A stretch of 64,000 nucleotides of DNA, from positions 60,071 through 124,070 of the forward strand of contig JANXBU010000006.1 in assembly GCA_025060505.1 (NCBI GenBank). Direction: 5' to 3'. This document shows, piece after piece, positions 44,701-54,312 of this stretch. The notes under the pieces are model-generated. The model did no database searches and was not told where the DNA came from. It was given only the letters and a program-made list of their open reading frames with translations. The first letter of the stretch is position 1. Each line of letters opens with the position of its first letter. The stretch comes from Candidatus Calescibacterium sp. (GTDB taxonomy: Bacteria > Calescibacteriota > Calescibacteriia > Calescibacteriales > Calescibacteriaceae). The position numbers were made by a program, and so were the translations under genes.

Positions 44701-45408
44701 ATGTTGTATCTTATGAAGAACATTAAAAGAAGTGTGAAACTTTATGTAGGAAAGCTAAAGTGGCATCTTTTAAAAATAAACGAACCAGTATCAAGGAAAT
44801 TTGGGTATGATAGAGGTACTCCAATTGATAGAGTTTATATAGAAGATTTTTTGAGAAAAAATAGTAAATATATCAGGGGAGTAGTTTGTGAGATCGGAGA
44901 TAGTACATATACAGTAAAATTTGGATCAGATGTTGAAAGAGTTGAGATATTAGATTACATTAATGATAACCAGCGAGCAACTCTTATTGCAGATCTAACA
45001 GATATAAATAAGCTTCCGAGAGACAGATTTGATTGTTTTATAGTTACTCAAACATTGAATGTGATATATGATTTCAAAAAAGCCATTTATGGTATTTACT
45101 ATACCCTTAAAGACAACGGAGTTGCACTTGTTACCGTTCCTGGAATATGTCAGATAAGTAGAGGAGACTACAATAAGTGGGGAGATTATTGGAGGTTTAC
45201 CGATCTGTCGATCAGTAGAGCATTTGAGGAGGTTTTTGGAAAAAATAACGTCGAAGTTCAAACTTACGGAAACGTCATTTCTGCTACTGCTTTCTTATAC
45301 GGTATTTCTGCAGAGGAGCTTACAAAGGATGAAATCTTTTATAAAGACCATGACTATCAGGTAACAATAGCTCTTAAAGCAGTGAAAAGACTTTCAAATA
45401 ACGTTTGA
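44701..45408 (+). CDS. SAM-dependent methyltransferase-like protein
   Basis: A 235-residue protein. FGYDRGTPIDRVYIEDFLRK opens the fold, a sequence often seen at the start of methyltransferases attached to glycan loci. RGVVCEIGDSTYTVKFGSDV stands where motif I (ExGxG) is expected, in the weak form EIGDSTY. DRFDCFIVTQTLNVIYDF is the motif IV region, and LKDNGVALVTVPGICQISRG motif V/VI, followed by WGDYWRFTD. The family modifies sugars or acts as the C-terminal domain of glycosyltransferases. It stands alone behind a consensus promoter. Substrate unknown. Confidence 0.72.
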   Translation: MLYLMKNIKRSVKLYVGKLKWHLLKINEPVSRKFGYDRGTPIDRVYIEDFLRKNSKYIRGVVCEIGDSTYTVKFGSDVERVEILDYINDNQRATLIADLTDINKLPRDRFDCFIVTQTLNVIYDFKKAIYGIYYTLKDNGVALVTVPGICQISRGDYNKWGDYWRFTDLSISRAFEEVFGKNNVEVQTYGNVISATAFLYGISAEELTKDEIFYKDHDYQVTIALKAVKRLSNNV

Positions 45409-45481
45409 ATATGTTTCCTTATATCAAATTTCTTGTTTTATGTTTTAATTTCTATTTTGAATTACTTTGATTTTATCTCTA

Positions 45482-46036
45482 ATGAATGAGCAAAGAAATA
45501 AAATACTTTTGCAGCTTGCAAGAAAAGCTATTCAGAACAAGCTTGAAAAAGGGGAATTCGAAGAGATAAATATAGATAATCTTGATATTTCAGATTCTGT
45601 CAAAAGTCTTCTTAGGGAAAAAAATGGAGTTTTTATAACAATTAGAAAAAAGGGAGAACTCAGGGGGTGTATCGGTACTATTTCGGAAGACGAGTTATGG
45701 CGTCAGGTTCAAAAGTACGCTGTTTTTTCTGCTTTCAATGATCCTCGTTTTGAGCCAATAAAACCAGATGAGCTACCAGAAATATCAATAGAGATTTCTC
45801 TAATAAAGGATATAGAAGATGTAAGAGATATATCTGAGATAAAGCTTGGTGAGAATGGTGTAATTCTGGATCTGAAGGGTAGGGGAGGGGTTTTGCTTCC
45901 AGATGTTGTTGCTGAGTTTGGATTGAAAACGCCGGAAGAATTTTTAGATATGCTCTGCAAGAAGATAGGTGTTCCTGCGGGAAGTTGGAGAAAGGGAATT
46001 ATCAAAAAATTCAGTGCTGAAAAAATAGTTGAGTAG
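45482..46036 (+). CDS. AMMECR1-domain protein
   Basis: The frame opens at 45467, but MNEQRNKILLQLARKAIQNK from ATG 45482 (184 residues) is the likely start. The hallmark LRGCIG occurs in KKGELRGCIGTI, with the DPRFEPI segment after it, the EISLIKD strand and GVLLPDVVAEFG; together these cover the AMMECR1 fold. The biochemical function of the family is not settled; in some organisms it is fused to or adjacent to MEMO or radical-SAM proteins. Neither is near here. It converges with purQ, 34 bases away. Confidence 0.9.
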   Translation: MNEQRNKILLQLARKAIQNKLEKGEFEEINIDNLDISDSVKSLLREKNGVFITIRKKGELRGCIGTISEDELWRQVQKYAVFSAFNDPRFEPIKPDELPEISIEISLIKDIEDVRDISEIKLGENGVILDLKGRGGVLLPDVVAEFGLKTPEEFLDMLCKKIGVPAGSWRKGIIKKFSAEKIVE

Positions 46037-46070
46037 GATTTTTTCATTATTCAGGGTTCAGCATTACAAA

Positions 46071-46718
46071 TCATGAAAACCATTTTTTCAATGAGGCAAA
46101 TATTTTTTTTCCGTCGGAGCTAACTAGTCCAATAGCTCTTTCTGGGTGTGGCATAAGAGCTACTACATTCTGTGATGGTGAGCATATTCCTGCTATATCT
46201 TCTAATGAACCATTTGGGTTTTCCTTATATTTGAAAACCGGTTTCACTTTACTTTTATCTCTGTAGAAATAATTTCCAAATTTGTGTGCAATTGGCATCC
46301 TCAAAATTTCTCCTTTTTTCAGCTCGCAAGTGAAAGGTGTTTGGTCGTTTTCAACCAATACATCAACCCATCTTGATATAAATTTCCCTTCTCTGTTCAT
46401 TAAAAGAGCTCCTTCAAGTATACCAGATGAACATAGTATCTGAAATCCGTTGCATATCCCCAAAATTGGTACTCCTTTTTGAGAAAGTTCTTTGATCTCA
46501 TACATAATCGTAGAAAATGTTGCCATCTTACCTGCCTCAAGATAATCTCCATAAGAAAATCCGCCGGGTATAACGAATGCTTTTATATCTTTGGAAACTT
46601 TTTTTTCTTCATGCCATATATAAACACTTTCAAATCCAGCTTCTTCAAGAGCTTTTTTCGTCTCCATATTGCAGTTCGTTCCAGGAAAAACCAGAACTCC
46701 AACCTTCAACTTTGGCAT
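46071..46718 (-). CDS. purQ: Phosphoribosylformylglycinamidine synthase, glutaminase subunit
   Basis: A 215-residue class I glutamine amidotransferase. GVLVFPGTNCNMETKKALEE is the PurQ start, IPGGFSYGDYL the substrate loop, ILGICNGFQILCSSGIL holds the nucleophile Cys, and MPHPERAIG the His-Glu pair. It supplies ammonia to PurL in purine synthesis in the cytoplasm. Length is that of the stand-alone PurQ of the PurL-PurQ-PurS system. purS and purL are not adjacent, another case of a split pathway. The kinase-like gene lies 47 bases upstream on the same strand. Confidence 0.95.
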   Translation of the reverse strand: MPKLKVGVLVFPGTNCNMETKKALEEAGFESVYIWHEEKKVSKDIKAFVIPGGFSYGDYLEAGKMATFSTIMYEIKELSQKGVPILGICNGFQILCSSGILEGALLMNREGKFISRWVDVLVENDQTPFTCELKKGEILRMPIAHKFGNYFYRDKSKVKPVFKYKENPNGSLEDIAGICSPSQNVVALMPHPERAIGLVSSDGKKIFASLKKWFS

Positions 46719-46765
46719 ATTTCAAAACTTAAAATGTATTTCATATTCAAAACAAAATTTGAAAA

Positions 46766-47755
46766 TTATTCCTTGAAGTATTTTATATCTTCTTTTGTTA
46801 TTTTTTTTACGGATATTTCGGGAGGTAGCAAAAACCTGTATTTTCTATGTAATACATTTGTCAAAATTAACCTGTGAATTTTTCTTAATGTGAGAAAAGT
46901 TCTCCAAATTATATAATCTCTTTTGTGGTAAGATATAATCTCTTGGAGCTTGATTCCATATTTTTCCGAGATCAGCTTCAGGGAATTTTTGACATTTTTT
47001 GTGTTCTTCTCATTCATAAGATTTGACGAAAAATCAAGAATAACCGATCTGCAATCGTAATACCTTTCAAGAACCTCTTTGAGAAAAAGTTTTTTAACAA
47101 AGAATTTCAGAGCAGGTGGAATGCTCATAAGGAAGTTATCTGCTGGGATTTTTTCTCTTCCGTTTTCTTTTATCAAAGGAGTTGATGTATCAAGATATAT
47201 GAAGTGTGGATTTTTCTGATTTAATCCTTCTTTTCCATTCTCCAATGCCCAATTTGAAAGCTGGCCATCTATACCTATTTTGTATTTTTCTTTATGTGAA
47301 TTGTTGAAGTTGCATACTTTGTAAATTTCAGAAATGATACCATCTGTAAGTTTCTGTGAATCCAATGAGTCTATTGAATTGAAAATTTGCTGGCAGAGCC
47401 AATTATTTGATAGTCTCTCTTGAACAGAGTAAAAAACAGGTTTCCTTGATCTAATAATCACTCCAAATTGCTTTGGAATTCTCAGACCTACTTTTTCCTT
47501 TAATATTGCACCGTATTCATCAAATATACCTTTGTAGTAAAGACACTCCTCATAATTCCTAAAAATCGGAAGCCTTTTCAAAACAAAACTCTCAAGACCT
47601 TTTATAGATATAACTACACTTATTTCACCATATCCCAAAATCTCAAATGGTATTTTGCTCTTTTCAGGGTTCTCAAAATTTGCAATAGATTCAAATTCTT
47701 TGAGTACTCTTTCAATTTCTTCAATATCTTTCTGTGTGAATTCTCTTTGCATCAT
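46766..47755 (-). CDS. Uncharacterised kinase-fold-like protein
   Basis: A 329-residue protein. FEILGYGEISVVISIKG followed by SFVLKRLP resembles the nucleotide loop and Lys strand of aminoglycoside-phosphotransferase/kinase folds. KYKIGIDGQLSNWAL stands where the catalytic loop (HGDxxxxN) is expected, with D and N conserved but the His absent. HFIYLDTSTPLIK takes the place of the metal-binding D-strand. It may be DUF6206-like, but that is memory, not a search. Its ATG overlaps the stop of the class III aminotransferase (TGATG), so the two are translationally coupled and should work in one pathway. Confidence 0.6.
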   Translation of the reverse strand: MMQREFTQKDIEEIERVLKEFESIANFENPEKSKIPFEILGYGEISVVISIKGLESFVLKRLPIFRNYEECLYYKGIFDEYGAILKEKVGLRIPKQFGVIIRSRKPVFYSVQERLSNNWLCQQIFNSIDSLDSQKLTDGIISEIYKVCNFNNSHKEKYKIGIDGQLSNWALENGKEGLNQKNPHFIYLDTSTPLIKENGREKIPADNFLMSIPPALKFFVKKLFLKEVLERYYDCRSVILDFSSNLMNEKNTKNVKNSLKLISEKYGIKLQEIISYHKRDYIIWRTFLTLRKIHRLILTNVLHRKYRFLLPPEISVKKITKEDIKYFKE

Positions 47756-49080
47756 CAGAGAAGAGACCTTATGTATTCTAGATAATTTTTAGTTTGGCCT
47801 TTGAGAAAAGATGAAAGAACTTTGAGCTGATATTTTTTGTCCAGAGCGGTTTCTATGGCTTTTGTTAGTCTTGATACGACTTCTTTGACTTCATTTTCTT
47901 GTATTATGAGTGGTGGTAGAACCTGAAGAACTGACCTGTCATTGTTGGCGTATAAACAAAGTAGTCCATGATCGAAGCATGCTTTTGACATAAGTGGTCC
48001 CCAGAGTTCATTTTTAAATTTTAGTCCCATCATAAGTCCAAGTTGCCTGATCTCTTTCAAAACTTCTCCGAAACCTCTCCTCATTTTCTCGAATTCTTCT
48101 GCAAAAATTCTTGATATATCGTTTACGTGTTTTAGGAATTCCGGTGAGCTTGAAATTTTCAGAACTTCAAGAGCAACAGCGCATCCAAGTTCAGATCCAC
48201 CAAATGTTGATACATGTAAAAATGGTTCTTTCTTGAAAACAGATTCATATTTGCTCTGAAAACATGTAGCAGCCATCGGATAAATTCCTCCACTTAATCC
48301 TTTTCCAACTACCATAACATCTGGAACAACTCCGAAATGTTCAATTCCCCAAAGTTTTCCAGTTCTTCCAAGTCCGGTCTGAATTTCATCTATTATGAGT
48401 ATAGCACCATATTTTTCACATAATCTTTTAACTTCTTTGAAAAAATCTTTCGGAGGTATTGCGATACCGTATGTAGCTGGGACGGTTTCAAAAATAACAG
48501 CTGCTGTATCGTTATCTATTGTCTTTGAGAGGTAATCTATGTCTCCAAAAGGAACTTGTATGAATCCGGGAGCAAGTGGTAAAAAATACTCTCTGTATTT
48601 GTAGTCACCAGTAGAAAGGGCAAGTCCCGTATGCCCGTGGTAGCCACCATAAGCGGATATTATTTTTTTCTTTTTTGTGTAAGCTCTTGCAATTTTTATA
48701 GCTACGTCAACTGCTTCTCCTCCACCTGATAGAAAAAGAACTTTATCTATTCCTTTTGGTACAACTTTTATGAAAAACTCGGCAAGCTTAGCTCTCATTT
48801 CACTTATGAGGTGATGATTTCCTATGTCAAGTTCGTCAAGTGCTTCCTTTAAAGTAGAAATTATTCTGGGATTTCTATGGCCTAAGTTGAAAACTCCGCC
48901 GTTCGAATGACAGTTTATAAATCTTCTCCCACTTTCAATATCTTCAATCCATATTCCTTCTCTTTTTCCTATCACAAGGTCAAATTCAACGCTTTTGAAA
49001 AGGTTTGCTTTTGCTGATGATATGTATCTTGCAAACTTTTGTATTATCTCTTCTTTTCTATGTTCTCCCAAAAACTTCAT
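47755..49080 (-). CDS. Class III PLP-dependent aminotransferase
   Basis: A 441-residue fold-type I enzyme. HSNGGVFNLGHRNPRIISTL is the substrate/cofactor entry, LSGGGEAVDVAIKIAR the phosphate-binding loop, and IIDEIQTGLGRTGKLWG carries the PLP-nitrogen Asp. The PLP Lys is in VVGKGLSGGIYPMAA near 263. The family includes ornithine, putrescine and GABA aminotransferases; the start (EIIQKFARYISSAKANLF) is closest by eye to the putrescine/ornithine group. It is coupled to a kinase-fold-like gene, so a modified amino compound, perhaps a natural product or polar lipid head group, could be the target; this is inference. Confidence 0.85.
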   Translation of the reverse strand: MKFLGEHRKEEIIQKFARYISSAKANLFKSVEFDLVIGKREGIWIEDIESGRRFINCHSNGGVFNLGHRNPRIISTLKEALDELDIGNHHLISEMRAKLAEFFIKVVPKGIDKVLFLSGGGEAVDVAIKIARAYTKKKKIISAYGGYHGHTGLALSTGDYKYREYFLPLAPGFIQVPFGDIDYLSKTIDNDTAAVIFETVPATYGIAIPPKDFFKEVKRLCEKYGAILIIDEIQTGLGRTGKLWGIEHFGVVPDVMVVGKGLSGGIYPMAATCFQSKYESVFKKEPFLHVSTFGGSELGCAVALEVLKISSSPEFLKHVNDISRIFAEEFEKMRRGFGEVLKEIRQLGLMMGLKFKNELWGPLMSKACFDHGLLCLYANNDRSVLQVLPPLIIQENEVKEVVSRLTKAIETALDKKYQLKVLSSFLKGQTKNYLEYIRSLL

Positions 49081-49146
49081 TTTATTTATAAATTTTTATC
49101 TTAATTCATAAAATTAAGGTTGTTATTTCTTGGTTGGTTTTATATT

Positions 49147-50379
49147 ATGCCAATATATACATACACGGGAGTAAAGGGTGGAAGAAGAACAAAGGGAGTC
49201 ATAGAAAGTTCATCAAGATATGAAGCGATACAACTTTTGAGAAAAGAGGGTATAGTAATTACCGAAATAAAAGCTGAGACAAAGCAGGCAGATAAAAAAG
49301 AAAGGGACATAGCAAAAATACTTTCAAACAAAATAAATTTTTCATACGTATCTAGAAAAGACATAGCTATAATTTCAAGACAGATTGCTTCTTTGCTCAG
49401 AGCTGGAATGCCGCTTGCGGAATCACTCGATACCATAAGAAAGCAGGTAAGAAAAAACTCTCTCAAAATTCTTATATCAAACATTTCAGAAGGTATAAAG
49501 AGTGGTAAGTCTTTCTCGCAGGTCCTTGCTGAGAATTCGAACATTTTTCCGGAGATATACATTGGAATGGTCAAAACTGGTGAGTCCTCTGGTGAGCTTG
49601 ATAAAGTTATGGAAGATCTTGCTGATTACCTTGAAAAACAGATTGCTATTCGTTCTAAAATTACATCTGCAATGATATATCCAGTTTTTATAGTGCTTGT
49701 GATGGGTGGAGTTCTTTGGGTTCTCCTGTCTTTTGTTGTCCCAAAGATAGCTGAGCTGCTTCAAGATGTTGGTAAAGCCCTTCCAATATACACTAGAGTT
49801 CTTATAGCAGTCTCAGAAATATTTACAGCTTCTTTACCGTATGTATTAATTGTGCTTGCTGGTTTGTTTATAGGACGAAAAAGAATTCTCTCTGTTCCGA
49901 AAATAAGGTACTACTATGATCTTTTTCGCTTGAAGTTCCCTGTAATCTCAAAGATACATACAACAGCTGAGATATACAGAATTTTTTCAACCCTTTCCAC
50001 ACTGACAAAAGCCGGTGTTCCACTCGTCAAAGCAATAGAAACATCTGAAAGTATCACAACAAATTCTCTGATGAAGAACGCTCTGAGAGAAACAAAAGAA
50101 GCCATTGTTGAGGGAAAAAGTATGTCTGACAAACTTTCTGAATACTGGTTTTTTCCTCCTGCTGTCTACAATCTTGTCGCGGTCGGAGAAAGATCGGGAG
50201 AGATAGAAAAAATGTTCAAGAACATAGCAGATAGCCTTCTTTCTGAGCTTGAAACTTTCGTCTCCACTATAACATCTATGATAGAACCAGTTCTGATAGT
50301 TCTTATAGGAGGTATTATATTTTTCATAATGCTCTCCGTGATAGTCCCAATACTTGAAATAAATAGGTCTGTTATGTAG
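49147..50379 (+). CDS. Type II secretion/type IV pilus inner-membrane protein (GspF/PilC)
   Basis: The frame opens at 49120; MPIYTYTGVKGGRRTKGVIE from ATG 49147 matches the family start (410 residues). There are two T2SSF domains: RQIASLLRAGMPLAESLDTI with SGKSFSQVL in the first, and FSTLSTLTKAGVPLVKAIET with EGKSMSDKL in the second. Three membrane helices are present: about 165-190, near 215-240 and 385-405 (PVLIVLIGGIIFFIMLSVIV). It is the membrane platform that works with a secretion ATPase. No ATPase, pilin or secretin gene is adjacent, so the machine is encoded at several loci. The upstream gene on the other strand is the aminotransferase. Confidence 0.9.
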   Translation: MPIYTYTGVKGGRRTKGVIESSSRYEAIQLLRKEGIVITEIKAETKQADKKERDIAKILSNKINFSYVSRKDIAIISRQIASLLRAGMPLAESLDTIRKQVRKNSLKILISNISEGIKSGKSFSQVLAENSNIFPEIYIGMVKTGESSGELDKVMEDLADYLEKQIAIRSKITSAMIYPVFIVLVMGGVLWVLLSFVVPKIAELLQDVGKALPIYTRVLIAVSEIFTASLPYVLIVLAGLFIGRKRILSVPKIRYYYDLFRLKFPVISKIHTTAEIYRIFSTLSTLTKAGVPLVKAIETSESITTNSLMKNALRETKEAIVEGKSMSDKLSEYWFFPPAVYNLVAVGERSGEIEKMFKNIADSLLSELETFVSTITSMIEPVLIVLIGGIIFFIMLSVIVPILEINRSVM

Positions 50380-50575
50380 TTTTTCTCTGTACTGCAAATA
50401 TGAAAATCTCTCTGGTAAAAGTTTTAAAATCAATGCAATAAAAAATTCTGCGACTGCAATATAACATAGTGTTTTCAAATTTTTATTCTGAAATTTCGGG
50501 ATTAGTGAATGAACAATTTCTCGATTTTGTTAGAAAATGTTTCTTGCAAGGGACTTCAGAGAAATTCCGAAAGAT

Positions 50576-51442
50576 CTACGTTATAGCTACTCCTATTACA
50601 AAAATCCCAAGTGTCATAATAAGAGATCCAGCGAGTCTCTCTTTCAGATCTGTTTTTTCACTCAACATCAGATAACCTAGCACAACCGAAAATATAACGC
50701 TTGTTCTTTTGAAAGCTATCATATACCCTGTTTCTATTTCCATCACAGAAATAAAGTGAGTTATAACTGCCAAAGCTGTTGTGAATCCTAATATGAATGA
50801 TGGTTTAAGAGAACTTTTTATTTTTGAGAAACCACCTTTATACTTTTTAGTGAAATATGGTGTTAGTATGATACACAGTGCAGACATGTAAGATACTGAG
50901 AAGAAGAAGGGAGATACTTTCAGAATCAGATATCTACCCAAAACAGAAGTTAAAGCGTATATAATTGCTGACGCAAGCATGTAAAGTATTCCCCTTTTGT
51001 CTGATATTTTTCTGCTCCCATTATCTTTGAAGAACAGAAAGCTGCCTATTACAACAAGAGCTATTCCTATTAATCCTCTTGTGGAGTATGACTCACCTAT
51101 TATGAAAACAGCAATAGGAGGTATGAAAACCGGAGTGAATGACTGGAAAGGTAGTACAAGAGTTGATTCGGATACTTCAAGAGATTTCATATAAAGGTAT
51201 CCTGCTAAAATTTCAAGTGGAAAAAGTATCAGGTAGAGAGCTACTGTTTCAAGATCGATTTTCGGTATGGGATCTACAAAGATCAATGGTATAAGTGAGA
51301 TTGAGCAGAAAACCCATCTTACATAAAGTGCAAATAAACTATCTGTTTGAGTTCTGTTCATGTAATCTTTTGAAAGCACATCAGACAGAGCTGTGAAAAA
51401 ACCACTGAGTATCGCAAGAGATATATAAAGAAGCTCGGACAC
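50576..51442 (-). CDS. EamA/DMT-superfamily transporter
   Basis: The 288-residue protein is almost entirely hydrophobic, with about ten membrane segments in two repeated halves. SGFFTALSDVLSKDYMNRTQ leads the first half and MLASAIIYALTSVLGRYLI the second. Half-ends show PPIAVFIIGESYSTRGLIGIA and LMLSEKTDLKERLAGSLIM, the usual ExxxxxxxxGxxLI form. DMT transporters move metabolites or drugs across the inner membrane; substrate is not predictable. It is divergent from sufC and stands alone. Confidence 0.85.
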   Translation of the reverse strand: MSELLYISLAILSGFFTALSDVLSKDYMNRTQTDSLFALYVRWVFCSISLIPLIFVDPIPKIDLETVALYLILFPLEILAGYLYMKSLEVSESTLVLPFQSFTPVFIPPIAVFIIGESYSTRGLIGIALVVIGSFLFFKDNGSRKISDKRGILYMLASAIIYALTSVLGRYLILKVSPFFFSVSYMSALCIILTPYFTKKYKGGFSKIKSSLKPSFILGFTTALAVITHFISVMEIETGYMIAFKRTSVIFSVVLGYLMLSEKTDLKERLAGSLIMTLGIFVIGVAIT

Positions 51443-51520
51443 TTTTATTCTTAATATTAGAAAAGTTATTCGTTTTGTTTATTTTCAACTTTCATGTTTT
51501 TCTGTCTAAAATTAACGGTT

Positions 51521-52285
51521 ATGCTTGAAATAAGAAATTTGCACGTCAGTGCGGATGGTAAGAAAGTTCTTTTCGGTATAGATCTGAGAGTTAAAAAAGG
51601 CGAAATACATGCTGTTATGGGACCAAATGGTTCTGGAAAGACTTCTCTTTCATTTGCTATAATGGGTCATCCAAAGTATAAGATAGAAGATGGGGAAATA
51701 GTGTTTGAATCAAAAGTTATAAACGAACTTAAGGCAGATGAAAGAGCAAAGCTTGGAATATTTTTAGCCTTTCAGAATCCATACGAAATTCCGGGTGTTC
51801 CTCTCGGAAAATTTCTGTGGAGTATTGCTGGTAGCGAGAGAAAATTTGCAGAATTTACAAAGGAGCTAAAAGATAAAATGAAAAAGCTCAAGATCCCCGA
51901 TGAATTTACCAAAAGAGAGCTTAACAAGGGATTTTCTGGGGGCGAGAAAAAACGTACGGAGATTCTTCAATCGCTTATACTCAATCCAAAACTCTATATA
52001 TTAGACGAAATAGATTCAGGTCTTGATGTAGACTCTCTGAAGGTAGTTTCCGAATCAATTATGGATTCAATGAATGCGGAAAAAGCTATTATAATCATAA
52101 CACACTATCCGAGAATTCTAAATTACATAAAACCTAATTTTGTTCATGTACTATTTCAGGGAAAAATAATTATGTCTGGAGATTTTTCCCTTGCAAAAGA
52201 AATAGAAGATAAAGGATACGAGAAGATTCTATCCGGAAGAATTGAGGTAAAGAGAACGGAGATTGAAGCAAAAGATGTTTTGTAA
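51521..52285 (+). CDS. sufC: Fe-S cluster assembly ATPase SufC
   Basis: The frame opens at 51494, but MLEIRNLHVSADGKKVLFGI from ATG 51521 is the family start (254 residues). Walker A GPNGSGKTS (near 37), the SufC-specific FLAFQNPYEIPGVPL, signature FSGGEKKRTEILQSL, and Walker B LYILDEIDSGLDVDSL are all present. SufC drives cluster assembly on the SufBD scaffold in the cytoplasm. sufB, sufD and sufS are not adjacent; in most bacteria they form one operon. TAAAAT (51507-51512) stands eight bases before the ATG with no Shine-Dalgarno, which supports this start. dut lies downstream. Confidence 0.92.
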   Translation: MLEIRNLHVSADGKKVLFGIDLRVKKGEIHAVMGPNGSGKTSLSFAIMGHPKYKIEDGEIVFESKVINELKADERAKLGIFLAFQNPYEIPGVPLGKFLWSIAGSERKFAEFTKELKDKMKKLKIPDEFTKRELNKGFSGGEKKRTEILQSLILNPKLYILDEIDSGLDVDSLKVVSESIMDSMNAEKAIIIITHYPRILNYIKPNFVHVLFQGKIIMSGDFSLAKEIEDKGYEKILSGRIEVKRTEIEAKDVL

Positions 52286-52515
52286 TTTTTTAGAGAAGAT
52301 AGGGATTCATTACTTATTTAAAATTGTCTTTTTCAGGTTGATTTTCTCTGATTCAACTATTCAAATTTCAATGAAAATCGGTTTTTCTTTCTGAAAACTT
52401 TTATTTCTATTTGATAAAAATGTCACGCTGAAGATGTACAGTGAGATTCTTTAATTAAAGAGTAAAATCAAATGAAAAAACATTAAAAACAATGCAATGT
52501 GAATATGAAATAAAT

Positions 52516-52947
52516 ATGCTTGAACTAAAGGTAAAACTTCTTACAGATACTGCAAAGCTTCCAATATATGCAACAGAGAATTCGGCTGGAATGGACTTGT
52601 TTTCAGATGAGGAAACTGAAATTCAGCCATTTGAGATAAAGGCTGTAAGAACAGGAATATCTGTTGAGATACCGCAGGGATATGAAGGACAGGTCAGGCC
52701 AAGGTCTGGGCTTGCTTTAAAAGGCATCACAGTTGCAAACGCGCCGGGAACAATTGACTCAGATTATAGAGGAGAGGTCAAAGTCATACTTATAAATTTA
52801 TCAAGGGAAACTTTCAAAGTTGAAAAAGGTATGAGAATTGCTCAACTTATTATAAGCAAATATGAAAAAGTCCAGATAAAGGAAGTAGATAAACTTTCAG
52901 AAACAAAAAGGGGTGAAGGTGGATTTGGAAGCACAGGTTTAAGATGA
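52516..52947 (+). CDS. dut: Deoxyuridine 5'-triphosphate nucleotidohydrolase
   Basis: [20 protein letters not shown] from ATG 52516 gives a 143-residue trimeric dUTPase; an in-frame ATG at 52492 adds eight residues not usual in the family. All five motifs are visible: [31 protein letters not shown] (catalytic Asp), RIAQLII and [10 protein letters not shown]. The enzyme removes dUTP and supplies dUMP for thymidylate synthesis. The 230-base gap on its left side (52286-52515) and the 234-base gap after it contain nothing I can name. Confidence 0.95.
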   Translation: MLELKVKLLTDTAKLPIYATENSAGMDLFSDEETEIQPFEIKAVRTGISVEIPQGYEGQVRPRSGLALKGITVANAPGTIDSDYRGEVKVILINLSRETFKVEKGMRIAQLIISKYEKVQIKEVDKLSETKRGEGGFGSTGLR

Positions 52948-53181
52948 TTGATTTGTGTATAAATGCTCTGTTGCATACCCATCCTTGAATGAAATTGCAT
53001 ACACAAAATGTTAATTAAACTAATTGTGGTAGAACATAAAGTTACACGTGTAAAAAGAGTATTTGTTAAAATTTCAGCTGCTGTGCGGTATTAGGTCATA
53101 ATGATTCAGATGATTTCGTTAGATTATACAAAAAGTTTACGAGTTTGTTGCAAGTATTTTCATTGAAAAATGTGAAGCATG

Positions 53182-54312
53182 TTATGTTTTCAGAAGATAC
53201 ATTGTTAGTGGAGGTGGTCCAAGTATTACGTCTGAGATAACATCAGGTGATGCTATCTTTATGTCATCTGGAACTGATTGGCCTGTTGTGATGAAAGCAA
53301 TTGGTGTTTCTGTTGTGCATCCTATGTTCAGAATTGTGCCCGGATAAGATGTTTCATCAACCTTTGTAAAGATAAAGTAATCTATTCCAATTTCTGAAAA
53401 ACCTTTTATAACCAGAACAATTTCTTCATCTTTCTGAGAAGTTGAGATAAGAAGAGCAATTTCTAATTTTGTCTGATTTCCGATTTCAGAAAGTACAGAT
53501 GAAATTCTTTTTATGTTTTTTATGTCATATTGGCTTTTACCCATTGTATCAACAACAACGAGATCAAACTTCATAAGTTTTGGAAGCATTGTTCTGATTT
53601 CTTCCGGATTTGTTGCTACAAAAAGCGGAACCCCCATAATTTCAGCGTATTTTTTCATCTGGTCAACCGATGCGATTCTGTATCTATCTGTTTCAAGCAA
53701 AGCTACATTTTTTGATTTTGAGATTGCATATAAAGCAGATATTTTTGCTGCTGTTGTTGTTTTCCCAACACCGGTAGGACCAACAAGCGATATAAATTTT
53801 TTCCTTCCATCTGCAAGTGGATTTCTGAAAATCATATACTTTGATACAACAGATGAAAGTCCCTTGAGATCAAAGTTAAGTCTTGAATTCATTATATCTT
53901 CGGTTATAGAAAGAGCGATACTTCTTTCAATACCTCGGGAAACAAGTTTTTTGAAAAAGTTAAGAGCCTCCTGAGGTAGCCTTATTTCTGCTGGATTCAT
54001 AGTCTTTTTTGAGATAAACTCTATATTTTCGCGCACATAAAGGAACTCTCTCTTGAGCTCTTCAATTTTTTCTAGAATCTCTCTGATTTCTGTTATCTTT
54101 TCAGAAAAATCGGTATCCTTACTTTTTTCAATTTTTTCTATTTTGTTTTTGGTATCAGGTATTCCTACTATTACTTCATAAAATTTCTCACCACCTACTA
54201 ATTTCTCTTCGTATCCCAGAAGAACAGCGTTTCCATTTGTGTCCTCTTTTACTTTTTCGAAAATTTTGAGAAGGTTTTTGCCAGAAAACTTTTTTATAAC
54301 AGAATATTTCAC
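53182..54312 (-). CDS. flhF: Flagellar GTPase FlhF
   Basis: A 376-residue SRP-type GTPase starting at GTG 54312. The N-terminal part (SVIKKFSGKNLLKIFEKVKE, NAVLLGYEEK) is the FlhF basic/N region. The G domain shows GPTGVGKTTTAAK (near 176), LLETDRYRIASVDQ, DLVVVDTMGKSQ and FTKVDETSYPG, and the end DVILGPPPLTMYLL. FlhF sets the place and number of flagella, often with FlhG, which is not adjacent. It is divergent from the lipoate-ligase-like gene; only 21 bases separate the two start codons. TATAAT lies seven bases before its GTG. Confidence 0.9.
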   Translation of the reverse strand: MKYSVIKKFSGKNLLKIFEKVKEDTNGNAVLLGYEEKLVGGEKFYEVIVGIPDTKNKIEKIEKSKDTDFSEKITEIREILEKIEELKREFLYVRENIEFISKKTMNPAEIRLPQEALNFFKKLVSRGIERSIALSITEDIMNSRLNFDLKGLSSVVSKYMIFRNPLADGRKKFISLVGPTGVGKTTTAAKISALYAISKSKNVALLETDRYRIASVDQMKKYAEIMGVPLFVATNPEEIRTMLPKLMKFDLVVVDTMGKSQYDIKNIKRISSVLSEIGNQTKLEIALLISTSQKDEEIVLVIKGFSEIGIDYFIFTKVDETSYPGTILNIGCTTETPIAFITTGQSVPDDIKIASPDVISDVILGPPPLTMYLLKT

